A DNA stretch of 64,000 bases from Haematobia irritans (lineage: Eukaryota; Arthropoda; Insecta; Diptera; Muscidae): contig NC_134398.1 in the NCBI RefSeq assembly GCF_050003625.1, forward strand, positions 102,229,498-102,293,497. Direction: 5' to 3'. Made by a program: the position numbers and the translations under genes. The notes beneath the pieces are model-generated. The model was not told the DNA's origin and ran no database searches. It saw nothing but the letters and a program-made list of their open reading frames with translations. The stretch's first letter is position 1. Every line of letters starts with the position of its first letter. This document shows, piece by piece, positions 1-10,000 of the stretch.

Positions 1-228
1 TGCACAAGTGCTACAAATGGAAATATTCCATATCAAACTTAAAAGGGGACGACTTAGTAGTTGTAATGGATGACTTGCTTCCACCCCATGAGTGGCTATT
101 AGGTCGGATCTGATTCGAATGTACGAGTTGCCGATATACGTACAGCAACAGGAATCATAACTCGACCTATAGCAAAGCTGTGCTATTTACCCTTCTGTAA
201 TACCACTGAAGATACTCAGATCCAATAA
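1..228 (+). pseudogene. BEL/Pao pol C-terminus, frameshifted
   Basis: The end of a BEL/Pao polyprotein, the region after the integrase core often annotated DUF5641. One frame reads NLKGDDLVVVMDDLLPPHEW followed by LLGRI; a shift near 110-120 leads to VRVADIRTATG, then RPIAKL and LPFCN, ending at TAA 226-228. The order (GDLV, PPxxW, LGRI, VRVADVRT, RPxxKL) is typical of this domain in insect BEL elements. The frame break marks it as a pseudogene. The rest of the element lies left of the window. A polypurine tract and LTR start follow at 725-737. Family assignment is from motif recognition, without alignment. Confidence 0.75.
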
Positions 229-302
229 TTCCTTACACACTATATCAAACTATTCATCACTAACATACATTTTCATTCATTAACCTCATATCATACATTT
301 CA

Positions 303-721
303 GATCTCATCAACAGCGATCACCAAATGTTTACAAATGCAAACTCTGCAATAAATTTTACGCGCTTAAGGTTTGCCCAAGGTTTTTACAAATGACCCCC
401 AAGCAACGTAATATATGGGTCCTACGTGAGGTCTATTGTGTTAATTGCCTGGCAAGAAGCCACCGCTTTCGTGACTGCCGATCTGAGAACTTGTGCAAGA
501 AGTGTGGAAGACCACATAATACATTATTACATCCAAATTACACTGAACGCAAACGGAAAACATCCAACAGCACCACCAAGGAACAACCAAGTCAAACCAA
601 AGGTACCAACAACACTAAAACCGGCACTTCCGATACATCCAGTCAGCAAACATCTAATCAAAAAATTATTTCCGAAGCTATACGTGCATTAGCGACCGTA
701 CTGTGTACTTCCCCTAAGTAA
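303..721 (+). CDS. zinc-knuckle ORF at the 3' end of the BEL element
   Basis: The ATG-initiated form is 392-721 (109 aa), but the frame is open from 284 and has no ATG before 392. A pyrimidine-rich acceptor-like sequence ending in tttcag lies at 297-302, so the ORF may be a spliced 3' exon starting at 303. The open frame holds three cysteine-rich units: CKLC plus a downstream C; CVNCLARSHRFRDC; and CKKCGRPHNTLLH. This resembles the zinc-knuckle block of BEL/Pao Gag but lies after pol and just before the polypurine tract. The C-terminal half is rich in Ser, Thr and Asn. Its role is unknown; RNA binding is inferred from the knuckles. It is intact, unlike the pol above it. Confidence 0.55.
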
Positions 722-724
722 ATC

Positions 725-736
725 GTGGGGGGAGCA
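725..736 (+). promoter_or_regulatory. polypurine tract of the BEL element
   Basis: A G-rich purine run (gtggggggagca) directly before TGTC, the start of an LTR. Its position right after the last ORF fits the plus-strand primer site. Confidence 0.6.
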
Positions 737-1229
737 TGTCTAAACTTATGTTTAGACTTATTCATAAATTGTAGCTATAGATACATTTGAATTTAACACA
801 CTGAATTATTGTGAATCATAAATCGTAGCTATAGATACATTTGAATTTAACACACTGAATTATTGTGAATCATACCGAAATATCAATATAAACTTAAAAT
901 CAATGCGCTCATCACTATTACTAATTAATCAGGATGTCTATTGCGAATTATTTTTTATAACCATGATTATTGTATGTAAAAGCGCTTAAGTTTCGTGGTA
1001 AGCTTAGAAACTTATAATCGATCAATCTTTTCCCAAATCTTGAACGGTGAGCACAATCTCTAATAAATTCTACATCTCCAAATTCTAAAACCCTTGTATT
1101 TTTCTCATTCTCTTGTCTCGGCGGTTTTAATTGTGGAGTCATAATTTCTCATACTAGAGAAATCATGACGGTCATCTAATCCAAACTCTCTTGTTTTACA
1201 AAGGTAGCCCATCTGTTGTCCCATCAACC
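737..1229 (+). repeat. BEL 3' LTR, left part (split by the Ty3 insertion)
   Basis: It starts TGTC after the polypurine tract. The first bases form a perfect hairpin, GTCTAAAC-TTAT-GTTTAGAC at 738-757. The LTR is cut at 1229 by the Osvaldo-like element and appears to resume at 13952, ending near 14030 in CCTACA, for about 570 bp in total. The true right end is uncertain because the 5' LTR is outside the window. Confidence 0.55.
766..874 (+). repeat. two-copy tandem repeat (55 and 54 bp)
   Basis: Unit 766-820 is repeated almost exactly at 821-874 (gtagctatagatacatttg through gaattattgtgaatcata), within U3 of the BEL LTR. It could be a duplicated regulatory module. Confidence 0.9.
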
Positions 1230-1485
1230 TGTAGGGTCGCTTGTAGCCAGGCATCACATAGTTCTTTTTTTTGGTTTTTTGCAACATCATTTAAGGCACT
1301 AGTCTTTTGAGACAAAAATAAACTGATATAAAGTAGAATAAAATAAAATAAAATAAAAGCAGAATAAAATGAGATGAAATGAAATAAAGTACAATAAGAT
1401 AAAACATAATAAAATGAAGTATAATACAATAAAATAGAATAAAATAAAATACAATAGAATAAAATTAAATAAAACAAAATGATTT

Positions 1486-1550
1486 AGAGTAGGAATTGAA
1501 CCCAGACGTTCAGCGTCGTACTCGGAGGTTCTACCCACTGACCCAACTTA
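1486..1550 (-). other. tRNA-like segment in the LTR (minus strand)
   Basis: Read on the minus strand it gives A-box-like ggtcagtgggtagaa followed, about 35 bases later, by the B-box-perfect GGTTCAATTCC, spaced as in a tRNA gene. The matching copy is at about 10828-10892. It is probably a relic or Pol III-promoter-like sequence rather than a functional tRNA. Confidence 0.55.
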
Positions 1551-1772
1551 AGCCTGAAGGCTTGCTTGGCTAATATTGCTGCGGTCGCTTCAGTTGGCAA
1601 TGCTTGTTTTGGTTATAGAAATGGTGTAAAACAATAGGTATGCTAGAATACTTGTTATTTTCCGAGTGGTTGAACTTGTATTTTGTTTTTATATTTTCAT
1701 ACGACATTTTCGAAATAGCTGCGAATTTCCAATTTTTTTTGGAAATTCCAGACTTTCCATCGATTCGTACTC

Positions 1773-1806
1773 TATATATAGGACAAAATTAAGAGCAGTC
1801 GTCAGT
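1773..1806 (+). promoter_or_regulatory. TATA box and initiator of the 5' LTR
   Basis: TATATATA at 1773-1780 and the arthropod initiator TCAGTT at 1802-1807. The initiator A (1804) lies 31 bases after the first T of the TATA box, which is the canonical spacing. The 3' LTR has the same pair at about 11115 and 11144. This would give U3 of about 570 bp and a very long R plus U5 of about 2.8 kb. Confidence 0.65.
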
Positions 1807-2662
1807 TTTATCTTGTCACGGACAACTTTGGGCAGCGCAGTGGTACAATTATTTTTTTTTCCTGTGAATATCCTTTTTATATTTCATATTGTAAGTATGG
1901 ATTTATTAGAGGAAAATTGTTGCAGTTTCTCTTTTTTTAAGTGAATTATTTTTAATCACTAGGACGAGATAAAGCGAAGGATTTGCCTGAATTTTCCCTG
2001 TATTTCTGTGCCCAAATTTTTGAGGAAATATTTTTCTGGATTTTTGGCTTTGAATTTTGTCTGGTCACTGCGGAAAATATTCATCCTTTTCTGTCGAAGA
2101 AAGTCCTTTTTCTCCACGTGAATTTTTACGAGTTTTGTGGATTTTCATTTTGGTTGCACCAGGAGCACAGAAACCTGAAAACCCTAATTTTTTTTGCATG
2201 TATGATGAAGAAAAGGTATCCCATTGCGCTGTAGGGACCTTTGGGCATATCCGAATAATTTTTACTCTACATGGGTACGGGCAACCCTCATCGATAAACC
2301 CGCAACCACATTCAATTCCATCTCATCGTTTGCTATACGACTTTGGAACACCTTATGTTGGTGGAAGACCGCATTTTTGCAGGCGTAAATTGGCAGTAAA
2401 TAGTGTCCTGTATACAAGTTTTATTAAACTTTAGATTTTTTTAAATTCACGAAGAAGTCATTATAGTGTTAAGTGATCATTGTCAATATGCAGAAATCGC
2501 GTTTTAAAATCGTTTAATTTAATTTAAATAAGTACATGTATGAGTGTAATAGTGCGCGATAATTAAACAAAATCGAAAATATGAACATTTATAAAAGACA
2601 TTAAGACATAGTGTGTTACAACAACAAGAACATTCAAACCTATTTTAAAATTATTAAAAACC

Positions 2663-2728
2663 ATGAAAATCAACAATATCCGGAAACACCTTGAAGGATC
2701 CTTCATCGTTGGAACCGTGTCAAAGTAA
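2663..2728 (+). CDS. 21-codon leader ORF ending at a splice-donor-like site
   Basis: ATG in good context (aaaaaccATGaaa) opens a 21-codon frame (MKINNIRKHLEG...). The stop TAA overlaps a donor-like AAA-GTAAGT (GT at 2725-2726). It is either a short upstream ORF of the RNA leader or a small coding exon. It is conserved in the 3' LTR at about 12007-12072, as expected from LTR identity. No family recognised. Confidence 0.25.
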   Translation: MKINNIRKHLEGSFIVGTVSK

Positions 2729-2952
2729 GTGATTTCCTTTTCCTTTTATATTTACTTAACATTGCCAATCATCGAAACACTGGTTTTGATTAAATACAAC
2801 AAAATTATTATTATATTAAAAGTCACCAAAAGGGGAAAACTGCTAACAGTGTTGATGATTACAGTGTAGGTGAATTTACTTAACATGCAAACACAATCAA
2901 AATCCTCCTCCAGTTCAATTGAACATTTGAGCAAACGATCGTAAGTCATGTC

Positions 2953-3014
2953 ATAGCCCGGTGGGTGTTGTTGAAACTCGCATGACTGACGACCGCAGTT
3001 CAAATCCCGACAAA
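2953..3014 (+). other. tRNA-like segment in the LTR
   Basis: A-box-like TAGCCCGGTGGGTGT followed by B-box-like AGTTCAAATCCC, with tRNA-like spacing. A T-run (possible Pol III terminator) follows at 3021. The 3' LTR has the same segment near 12296-12357. Confidence 0.5.
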
Positions 3015-3055
3015 GGAATTTTTTTTTATTCATTTGTTTTTTTTTTTTGAAGAAC

Positions 3056-3095
<40 letters not shown>

Positions 3096-3373
3096 TCTTT
3101 TATATAAAAGTGTTTGAATAATTATTATTGCAAAATAATAGATACAATTTCAATACATTCATTTGTTAAAATATATAAATTACCGACATTTCTAAAATTT
3201 GATTTTGATTGCATGTTAACATTTGTTATTACTATTGTTGTTGTTGTAAACCTAGAGGGTTGGCAGCGAATTCCAACTCCGTCAAATCGGGCTTTGAGTT
3301 ATTTTTCCGCGTTTGAAATTTGAAAACAAAACAACGATTGCATAAACGTAATTTTATCATTAATTAATTAATC

Positions 3374-3460
3374 CTCTCAGTGGCTATGAAATAGCGCACA
3401 GGCTTAAGAGGAAGACGAAACGAGTGATTATCTTTTGAACCCCAGGTTCGAAACACAGCG
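3374..3460 (+). other. tRNA-like segment in the LTR
   Basis: A-box-like tcagtggctatgaaatagcg and B-box-like GGTTCGAAACA (3445-3455), spaced for a tRNA with a long variable arm. Degenerate; the weakest of the four. Confidence 0.35.
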
Positions 3461-3582
3461 CAGTCGTGTTGTTATTTTTAATTATTTTTTTTTTTGTTTT
3501 ACCTCTCGTAATTTTATTTAATTTATCAAACAATATGAAAACATATTTCACATAAATTTAATGCAATAACGCAACCTATTTC

Positions 3583-3668
3583 GCTGTGGGATGCTGGTAA
3601 TCGTTTAAAAGTAATTGTTCAAAAGATCAATTTTTTTTTGGGACCCAGGTTCGAATCCTGTCACCGTA
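3583..3668 (+). other. tRNA-like segment in the LTR
   Basis: B-box-perfect GGTTCGAATCC at 3648-3658 after gctgtgggatgctggtaa, which is A-box-like. A T-run follows at 3673. The 3' LTR copy is near 12925-13008. Confidence 0.45.
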
Positions 3669-4625
3669 ACGTTTTTTTATTTTTTTCAACCATTTGTTTG
3701 ATTCAATTCAAATTCTATTCTGAAGTTTAAAAAACTCGTAAACGTATCCGGTACAATTACAATAGCTAAGTTTTGATTTATTTATATATATATTATGCAT
3801 GCTATGTATTACACTCATATTCTATTTACCTACATATATGATATCCGAACTGGATATATTTCTTTTCCAGCCTTTTTTTGTGTGATTTATTTTTTTCGCG
3901 ATACCGATCTCTGCATATAGTTAGGAATGTGTTAATTTTGATATAAAATTGAATTTTATTCTTCAGTTTGAATTTTTTTTCGAATATAGTGAATGTTATT
4001 TCTTTTTGTTGTTTGCTATATTTGAATTATTGCATTGGTTTAGGGCATACTATTGCGAGTCAATTAATTCATATGTAACTTTACATTGGTTCTAATAATT
4101 TATTGTTGAGCTACTAGACTGCAATACCATTAGGATGTCTTATATCTGAATTTGGAATGATTATGAGACTCAAACATTTAAGTTTCGAATTGTACTTTAA
4201 TGAATTATTTGGTAAATAAACCAGGATGAAAATGTAAATCATTTTTCTTTGATTTCCTAACTGGGTGATGGGTTGATGATATTTGGGACCATGGGTTATT
4301 CTAAAGCAAACGGTCATGGTCAAGGTTGGGAGGGGTACTTTCAGGTGTTGCCATCTATACACCTGCTTCGCATCCAAAAATTTCTTCTGTTCTTTTCTGT
4401 TGTCTTTTATTCTATTCGTATCCTGCACGCATATCTTTAAGTAATATTTATATTGTGGTTTTCTTGGTACAATCTGAACATGGTAGTTGAATTATTCGAA
4501 CCCAACCAATAGCCGACGAGACAGAGGCCGGATACTATGCGTGCTACTACACTATTGTTCAGAACAAACTTGCCATCAAAAGAGATTTCTCAACCGTTGT
4601 ATGCTACAGTATAATTTATTAATTA

Positions 4626-4643
4626 TGGCGCCCAACGTGGGGC
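4626..4643 (+). promoter_or_regulatory. primer binding site for tRNA-Lys
   Basis: TGGCGCCCAACGTGGGGC is complementary to the 3' end of a lysine tRNA, as in gypsy-like elements and several retroviruses. It begins 17 bases after the LTR end at 4608, a longer gap than usual. Confidence 0.9.
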
Positions 4644-5472
4644 CCGCACAGTTCGAAATTCTAGGTTTTCCATCTTTGAATTTATTTCAAAAGTTAACGT
4701 GTGGCTCCTTTTTTCTGTTTCAGATCTTTTTTCCCTTTCCTTTTCATTAAATTTCCTTTATTTGTTTCCGTGTAGTGAGGAATAATTCTCTGGAATTTTG
4801 GCTAACAATCTTCAAGTGTTGGTGTCCAAACCGAGATTGTGATTCATATACCCTTAGGTTTTGTGCTATTGATCTTATCATTTTCGATTTCAGGAATTGT
4901 TGGTATTGGAATTTCGAGCAAGTATCAAACCGTCTTCGATAATGATGACGTTTATAGTACCCTAGTGCACTTAGTTTTGTGACTGTTTGGGACAGGATTT
5001 CAGGATATGTTGTTATTGGTTATTTTAAGCTGGTAACAAACCGTTTTCTCTGTTGCGGATATTCATGATTCTCTAAATATCACCTAATTATAGACAGGAA
5101 TTTACATTTTGGTTTTATGCCAGTCTTGTACCGTCTATATTCATGATTATTTTTTTTGTTGTCTTCTTGTAATTTCTTTTCTATTTTTCCGAAGATTTTT
5201 TTGTTGATGCAAAATTTTTTTCAAGTCATCACTAGTTACGGATTTCAAATTTTATGATTTTTGCTTGATTCGATAACGCTTCCTTGGGTCCTTGAACAGA
5301 GTTCTAGAGGAAATAGAATTCTGTAAACGGTCTATTCACTTTTGATTGAATTAGTTTACATTTATTTGCTTCGATTAGTTTAAATTATTTTATTTCTTTT
5401 ATTTTTTTTTTTGAAATTTTGGCTTTATTAATTTTTTTTTGGTCAAATAGATTTTTCTATTACAATTTACTC
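4644..5472 (+). other. gag leader, no gene seen
   Basis: About 830 bases of T-rich leader between the primer site and gag. An acceptor-like ttttttctgtttcag ends near 4723; paired with a donor such as that at 1892 or 2725 it could remove most of U5 from a spliced RNA. Nothing else recognised. Confidence 0.5.
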
Positions 5473-7029
5473 ATGATGTCTCAGGAAGTAGAAAATAGTT
5501 CAGATCCTACGGGTCTTGAATGCTCACTTTGCAGTCATTCAATTACAAGTGTTTCTTATTCTGTTACTACTTCTTGTGCACATATTTTTCACAAATCGTG
5601 TCTTTCAAAGCATGTTAAGAAGAACAAGAATTGTCCTACGTGTGGTACGGTGTTATCGACAATTAGGTCAGATTCTGTTGGTCAACAACCTTCACCAATG
5701 ATGACCCGTCTTCAATCTCAGAGGGCTTTGGACTTTGATTCTAGTCGGATAGGTTTGCAAGCCGTTGGCAATACTTCACCACAGAATCAATGCGACCATA
5801 GTACTACTGGTGCTCAAGATGCAGTTCGATCTGGCGAAACCCAGGCACAAGTTAATACTATCACTGGCGTACAGGATGACATACGTAGGATGATTTCCGC
5901 TGCTGTTAGATAACAACAGAGCGAGATGATGAGTCAAATTACCGATCAATTGTCGAGAATGATTACTTCGACTATCCAGTCTAGTTTGGGTAGATTGAAT
6001 CAGCCCTCTCACTCAAATTCAATTCCTTCGTCACAACCTGCTAACCCTCCGCAATGCATTGGTTCACCTACGGAACCTCTTCCAGTTCAAACGCTGGAAC
6101 AAATTTTAGGAATACCCGAAAATACAAATAGATCACCGAATTTTTCTAATCAAAATCGTAGTAATTCTAATTCGGCAAGTGGTCTTAGTGCGACTTCTTG
6201 CGTTCGACCAGATAAAGTTGGTCATATTATAAATAATTGGAAACTGAAGTTTTCTGGTGATCAGAGAGGCATGTCCATTGACAATTTTCTTTACAGAGTT
6301 GAAGCTCTTACAAAAGAGACTATTGATGGAAACTTTGATTTGCTCTGTCAACACATTTCCTCTTTGTTTGACTCGAAAGCTAGTGAATGGTACTGGCGAT
6401 ACCACAAATCGGTATCTGCCATATGCTGGCCAGATTTATGTAAGGCTTTGAGAATTCAATATAGAGATTCTAGGACAGATATAGATTGGAGGGAACTTAT
6501 TCGTGATAGGAAACAAGGGCCCAATGAAACTTTTGATTCATTTTATGAGGCTATTGTTGATTTAAGCGACAGGTTGTCTCAGCCATTAGAGGAAAGTATC
6601 CTTATTGAGATACTCAGACGTAACCTTTTGCCGGAGATACAGCATGAGATTCTCAATGTTCAGATTTTATCTATTGCACATTTACGTGACATTTGTCGTC
6701 GAAGAGAATTTTTCATACAGGATGTTAGACGAAGACATTTTCAGTCTAAACCTATGACTTTTCGCAAAAGTGTGCACGAATTGTTAGCTGATTCTGGTGA
6801 TTTTCCGACCGATGATATTTCGGCTATTTCACTAAAGTGTTGGAATTGTCATAAAAATGGTCACCGCTATCAGGACTGTATGGAAGATCGAACAATCTTT
6901 TGTTTCGGTTGCGGTGCACCTGATATTTACAAGCCTAATTGTCCTTCATGCAATTCAAAAAACGGCCAGTCGAGTGCGCTGAAAAGTGCACGCAGACCAA
7001 TGAAATCGTCGAGCACGAATACCGAATAA
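5473..7029 (+). pseudogene. gag: gag with N-terminal RING-H2 finger and C-terminal zinc knuckles
   Basis: I take the start at ATG 5473 (a second ATG follows directly) rather than the upstream ATG at 5419, because the conserved finger begins here. Residues 17-57 form a RING-H2 pattern: C17, C20, C35, H37, H40, C43, C54, C57. Codon 147 is TAA (5911-5913), with the same frame open on both sides, so the copy has a nonsense mutation or uses readthrough. The core contains WRELIRDRKQG and the FDSFYEAIVDLSDRL region, as in Ty3 capsids. It ends with a CCHC knuckle (C456-x2-C-x4-H-x4-C469) and a second knuckle starting C477/C480 in which the expected His is Ile. Full length would be 518 aa. Gag forms the cytoplasmic particle and binds the RNA; the RING part suggests ubiquitin ligase activity, which is inference. 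Confidence 0.85.
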
Positions 7030-10000
7030 CTGACACTTCTACTATAGATGTACACACTCACACTGATGCTGATGTCAATATTGCAAATGCAATGTCACTA
7101 CTGAGAATTTTGAAACGGAATTCTTCGACAAATTCGTTAAGGACCGATGTTATGGATAATGTGATTTCTAATAATACTTTTTCTACTTTTGAACCCTCTT
7201 TTTCTAATAATGTTGTGGTTAGTAAAAATCCACCTTCATATTTTAAGCCTTTTCATATTCGATTGGCAGAATACAAATCTAAACGAGCTGAGATATTCGA
7301 TAATCCACCGTTGTCGAAAAGGGATGTTCGGTCGTCCGAGCGTATACGTAATTTTTGGCGCGGTGTGAAACATACGCACAAAAAACTTCTAAGTGTTGTT
7401 TCTGGTACACTTGATGATGTGAGACCTTATGCGTCTGTTGTTCTGTTTGGGAAATCTATTAGTGGATTACTGGATACTGGTGCCACTATTAGCTGTTTAG
7501 GCTCTGATGCGGCGAATGAATTTTTGAATTCGAATAGTAATTTTAAAAGGTTTCGGACATTTGTGCAGGCAGCGGATGGTAAAAGGGTTGATGTATTAGG
7601 AAAAGTTGAAACGCAAATTAAATTTAGAGGTGTTTCAAAACCCATTTGTCTCTATGTTGTACCTGGATTGTCTCAGAATTTATACCTAGGTATAGACTTC
7701 TGGAAAATGTTTGATTTGTTACCCCATAATCTTATTTCGGAATTGATAATGAAACAAAGCTCGAATGATGTTTCTGAAATTTCTGTTTTAAAGTCGTTGT
7801 CTGATTTAGAACGCCGTCGTTTACAAGTTGTCGTTGATACAATTCCTTCATTTTCGAAACAAGGCTTAGGTCGGACTGCGGTTGTTTCTCACGTCATTGA
7901 TGTGGGCGAAGCTACCCCAATCAAGCAACGGCATTTTCCCGTTTCCCCTGCGATGGAGAAACTTATTTATGATGAAGTTGATCGTATGCTGGCGATGGAT
8001 GTCATTGAGGAGTCAGACAGTGCGTGGTCTTCACCCATGGTTTTGGTAAGGAAGCCGGGGAAAGTTCGACTTTGTTTGGATAGCCGTAAAGTTAATTCCG
8101 TTACGGTAAAGGATGCTTATCCTTTGCCCAATATTGACGGCATTTTAAGTCGACTACCACGTGCTGAATTCATCACTTCCTTGGACCTTAAAGACGCCTT
8201 CTGGCAAATCCCTCTTGACAAATCGTCGAAGGATAAGACAGCATTTACCGTTCCCGGCCGCCCCTTGTACCAATTTAAAGTTATGCCTTTTGGCTTATGT
8301 AATGCTCCGCAGACCATGTCACGGCTGATGGACAAGGTGGTACCGGCAGATTTGCGAACGGAAGTGTTTGTCTATCTGGACGATTTGTTAATTGTGTCCG
8401 ATTCTTTCGATCGTCATTTGGAAGTTTTGCTAATCATCTCGCAACAGATTAAAAGTGCAGGGTTGACAATTAATATAGAAAAGTCTAAGTTTTGTGTTCC
8501 TGAGGTACGTTATCTTGGTCACCTAATTGGTCATGGGGTTATTCAGACAGATCCAGAGAAAGTTTCAGCGATTGTTGATTTCCCGACGCCTCGGTCTGTC
8601 AAGCAACTCAGACGGTTTTTGGGTATGTCTGGTTGGTACCGAAAGTTTATCAGGAATTACGCGGCAATTACTAGTCCTTTGACTGATTTACAGAAAGCAA
8701 ATAGGAAGTTTGTGTGGACTGACGAAGCACAAAAAGCTTTTGAAGAATTAAAGTCCCTCATGTCAACTGCCCCAGTACTGCATAGTCCCGATTTTTCTCA
8801 ACCATTTTATATTCATTGTGATGCTAGTAGTACTGGTATAGGAAGTGTTTTGGTGCAGAAAACAGCGGAGGGTGATGAAGTTCCTATTGCCTTCATGTCA
8901 AAGAAACTGAACCAAGCCCAACGCAAATATACAGTCACCGAACAAGAATGTTTAGCTGCTGTGCTAAGCATAAAAAAAATTCCGAGCTTATGTGGAAGGA
9001 CATGAGTTTACTGTGGTGACCGATCACGCGTCATTGAAGTGGCTCATGTCCCAAACAGATCTCAATTCTAGGTTGGCAAGATGGGCTTTAAAGCTTCAAG
9101 GTTTTCAGTTTAAAATCGAACATCGTAAAGGTTTGAGAAATATAGTTCCTGATGCACTTTCACGTACTAACTGTGGGGATTTGTCCGAACTCGAGGTATT
9201 CGAATTGTCCGAATTGGACGGGACTGGTATTTTCGTGGATTTAAAATCCGAATTTTTCAAAAGCCAACATTACAATGACTTATTGGACAAAGTTAGGAAA
9301 ACGATTGACAAGACGCCTGATTTGAAAATAATAGATGGCTATCTATATAGACGGACTGAACACTGTACTGGAGATCAGTTGCGTGATGATTTTGCATGGA
9401 AGCTTTGGGTACCGAAAGAATTGGTAAATGACCTTCTCGCACGTGCACATGATAGTCCGCTTTCGTCCCACTGTGGGATAAACAAAACTTTAGAGAAAAT
9501 TCGACGCTTTTATTTTTGGCCGAATTTAGTCAACGACGTTCGCGAGTACATAAATTCTTGTGAGGTTTGCAAAGTTACCAAACATCCAAATTTTACGATG
9601 CGACCACCTATGGGGAAAACCAGTGGAACTTGTCGGTTTTTCCAAAAATTATACGTCGATTTTCTTGGTCCGTATCCTCGTTCGAAGGCAGGGAATATTG
9701 GTATTTTCATTGTTGTGGACCACTTTAGTAAATTTTGCTTTTTGAAGCCGGTTAAGAAATTTTCTGCGGATATTGTTATAAAGTATATGGAACAGGAACA
9801 TTTTCATGTTTATGGTACACCTGAGACTGTAGTGTCGGATAATGGGTCTCAATTCAAATCGTCGCAGTTTGCGAAATTTTTGCGTGACTATGGGGTCAAT
9901 CACGTTTGTACTGCGGTGCATTCGCCTCAAGCAAATGCTTCAGAGCGTGTAAATCGCTCTGTACTTGCGGCAATTAGATCCTATATAAGGCATGATCATA

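Larger units (their letters stand above)
1230..4608 (+). repeat. 5' LTR (3379 bp)
   Basis: Ends TGTAG...CTACA. It differs from the 3' LTR mainly by homopolymer and (TTA)n length plus scattered substitutions (for example in the 1741-1750 and 4299-4303 regions). It contains a T/A-rich block of AATAAA-like units (1330-1480), a TATA/initiator pair (1773-1806), four tRNA-like segments and several splice-like motifs. I see no credible large protein: a 150-codon frame open in the 3' LTR is split here by one base. Confidence 0.95.

Noticed and set aside
1299..1538. Phe/Leu/Tyr-rich minus-strand frames at 1196-1538 and 10505-10880
   Set aside because: They are the complement of the AATAAA-like low-complexity block of the LTR; they look like membrane proteins only because of base composition.
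4487..4750. 87-codon frame across the 5' LTR end and primer site
   Set aside because: It spans the LTR border and primer site, which are non-coding by structure.
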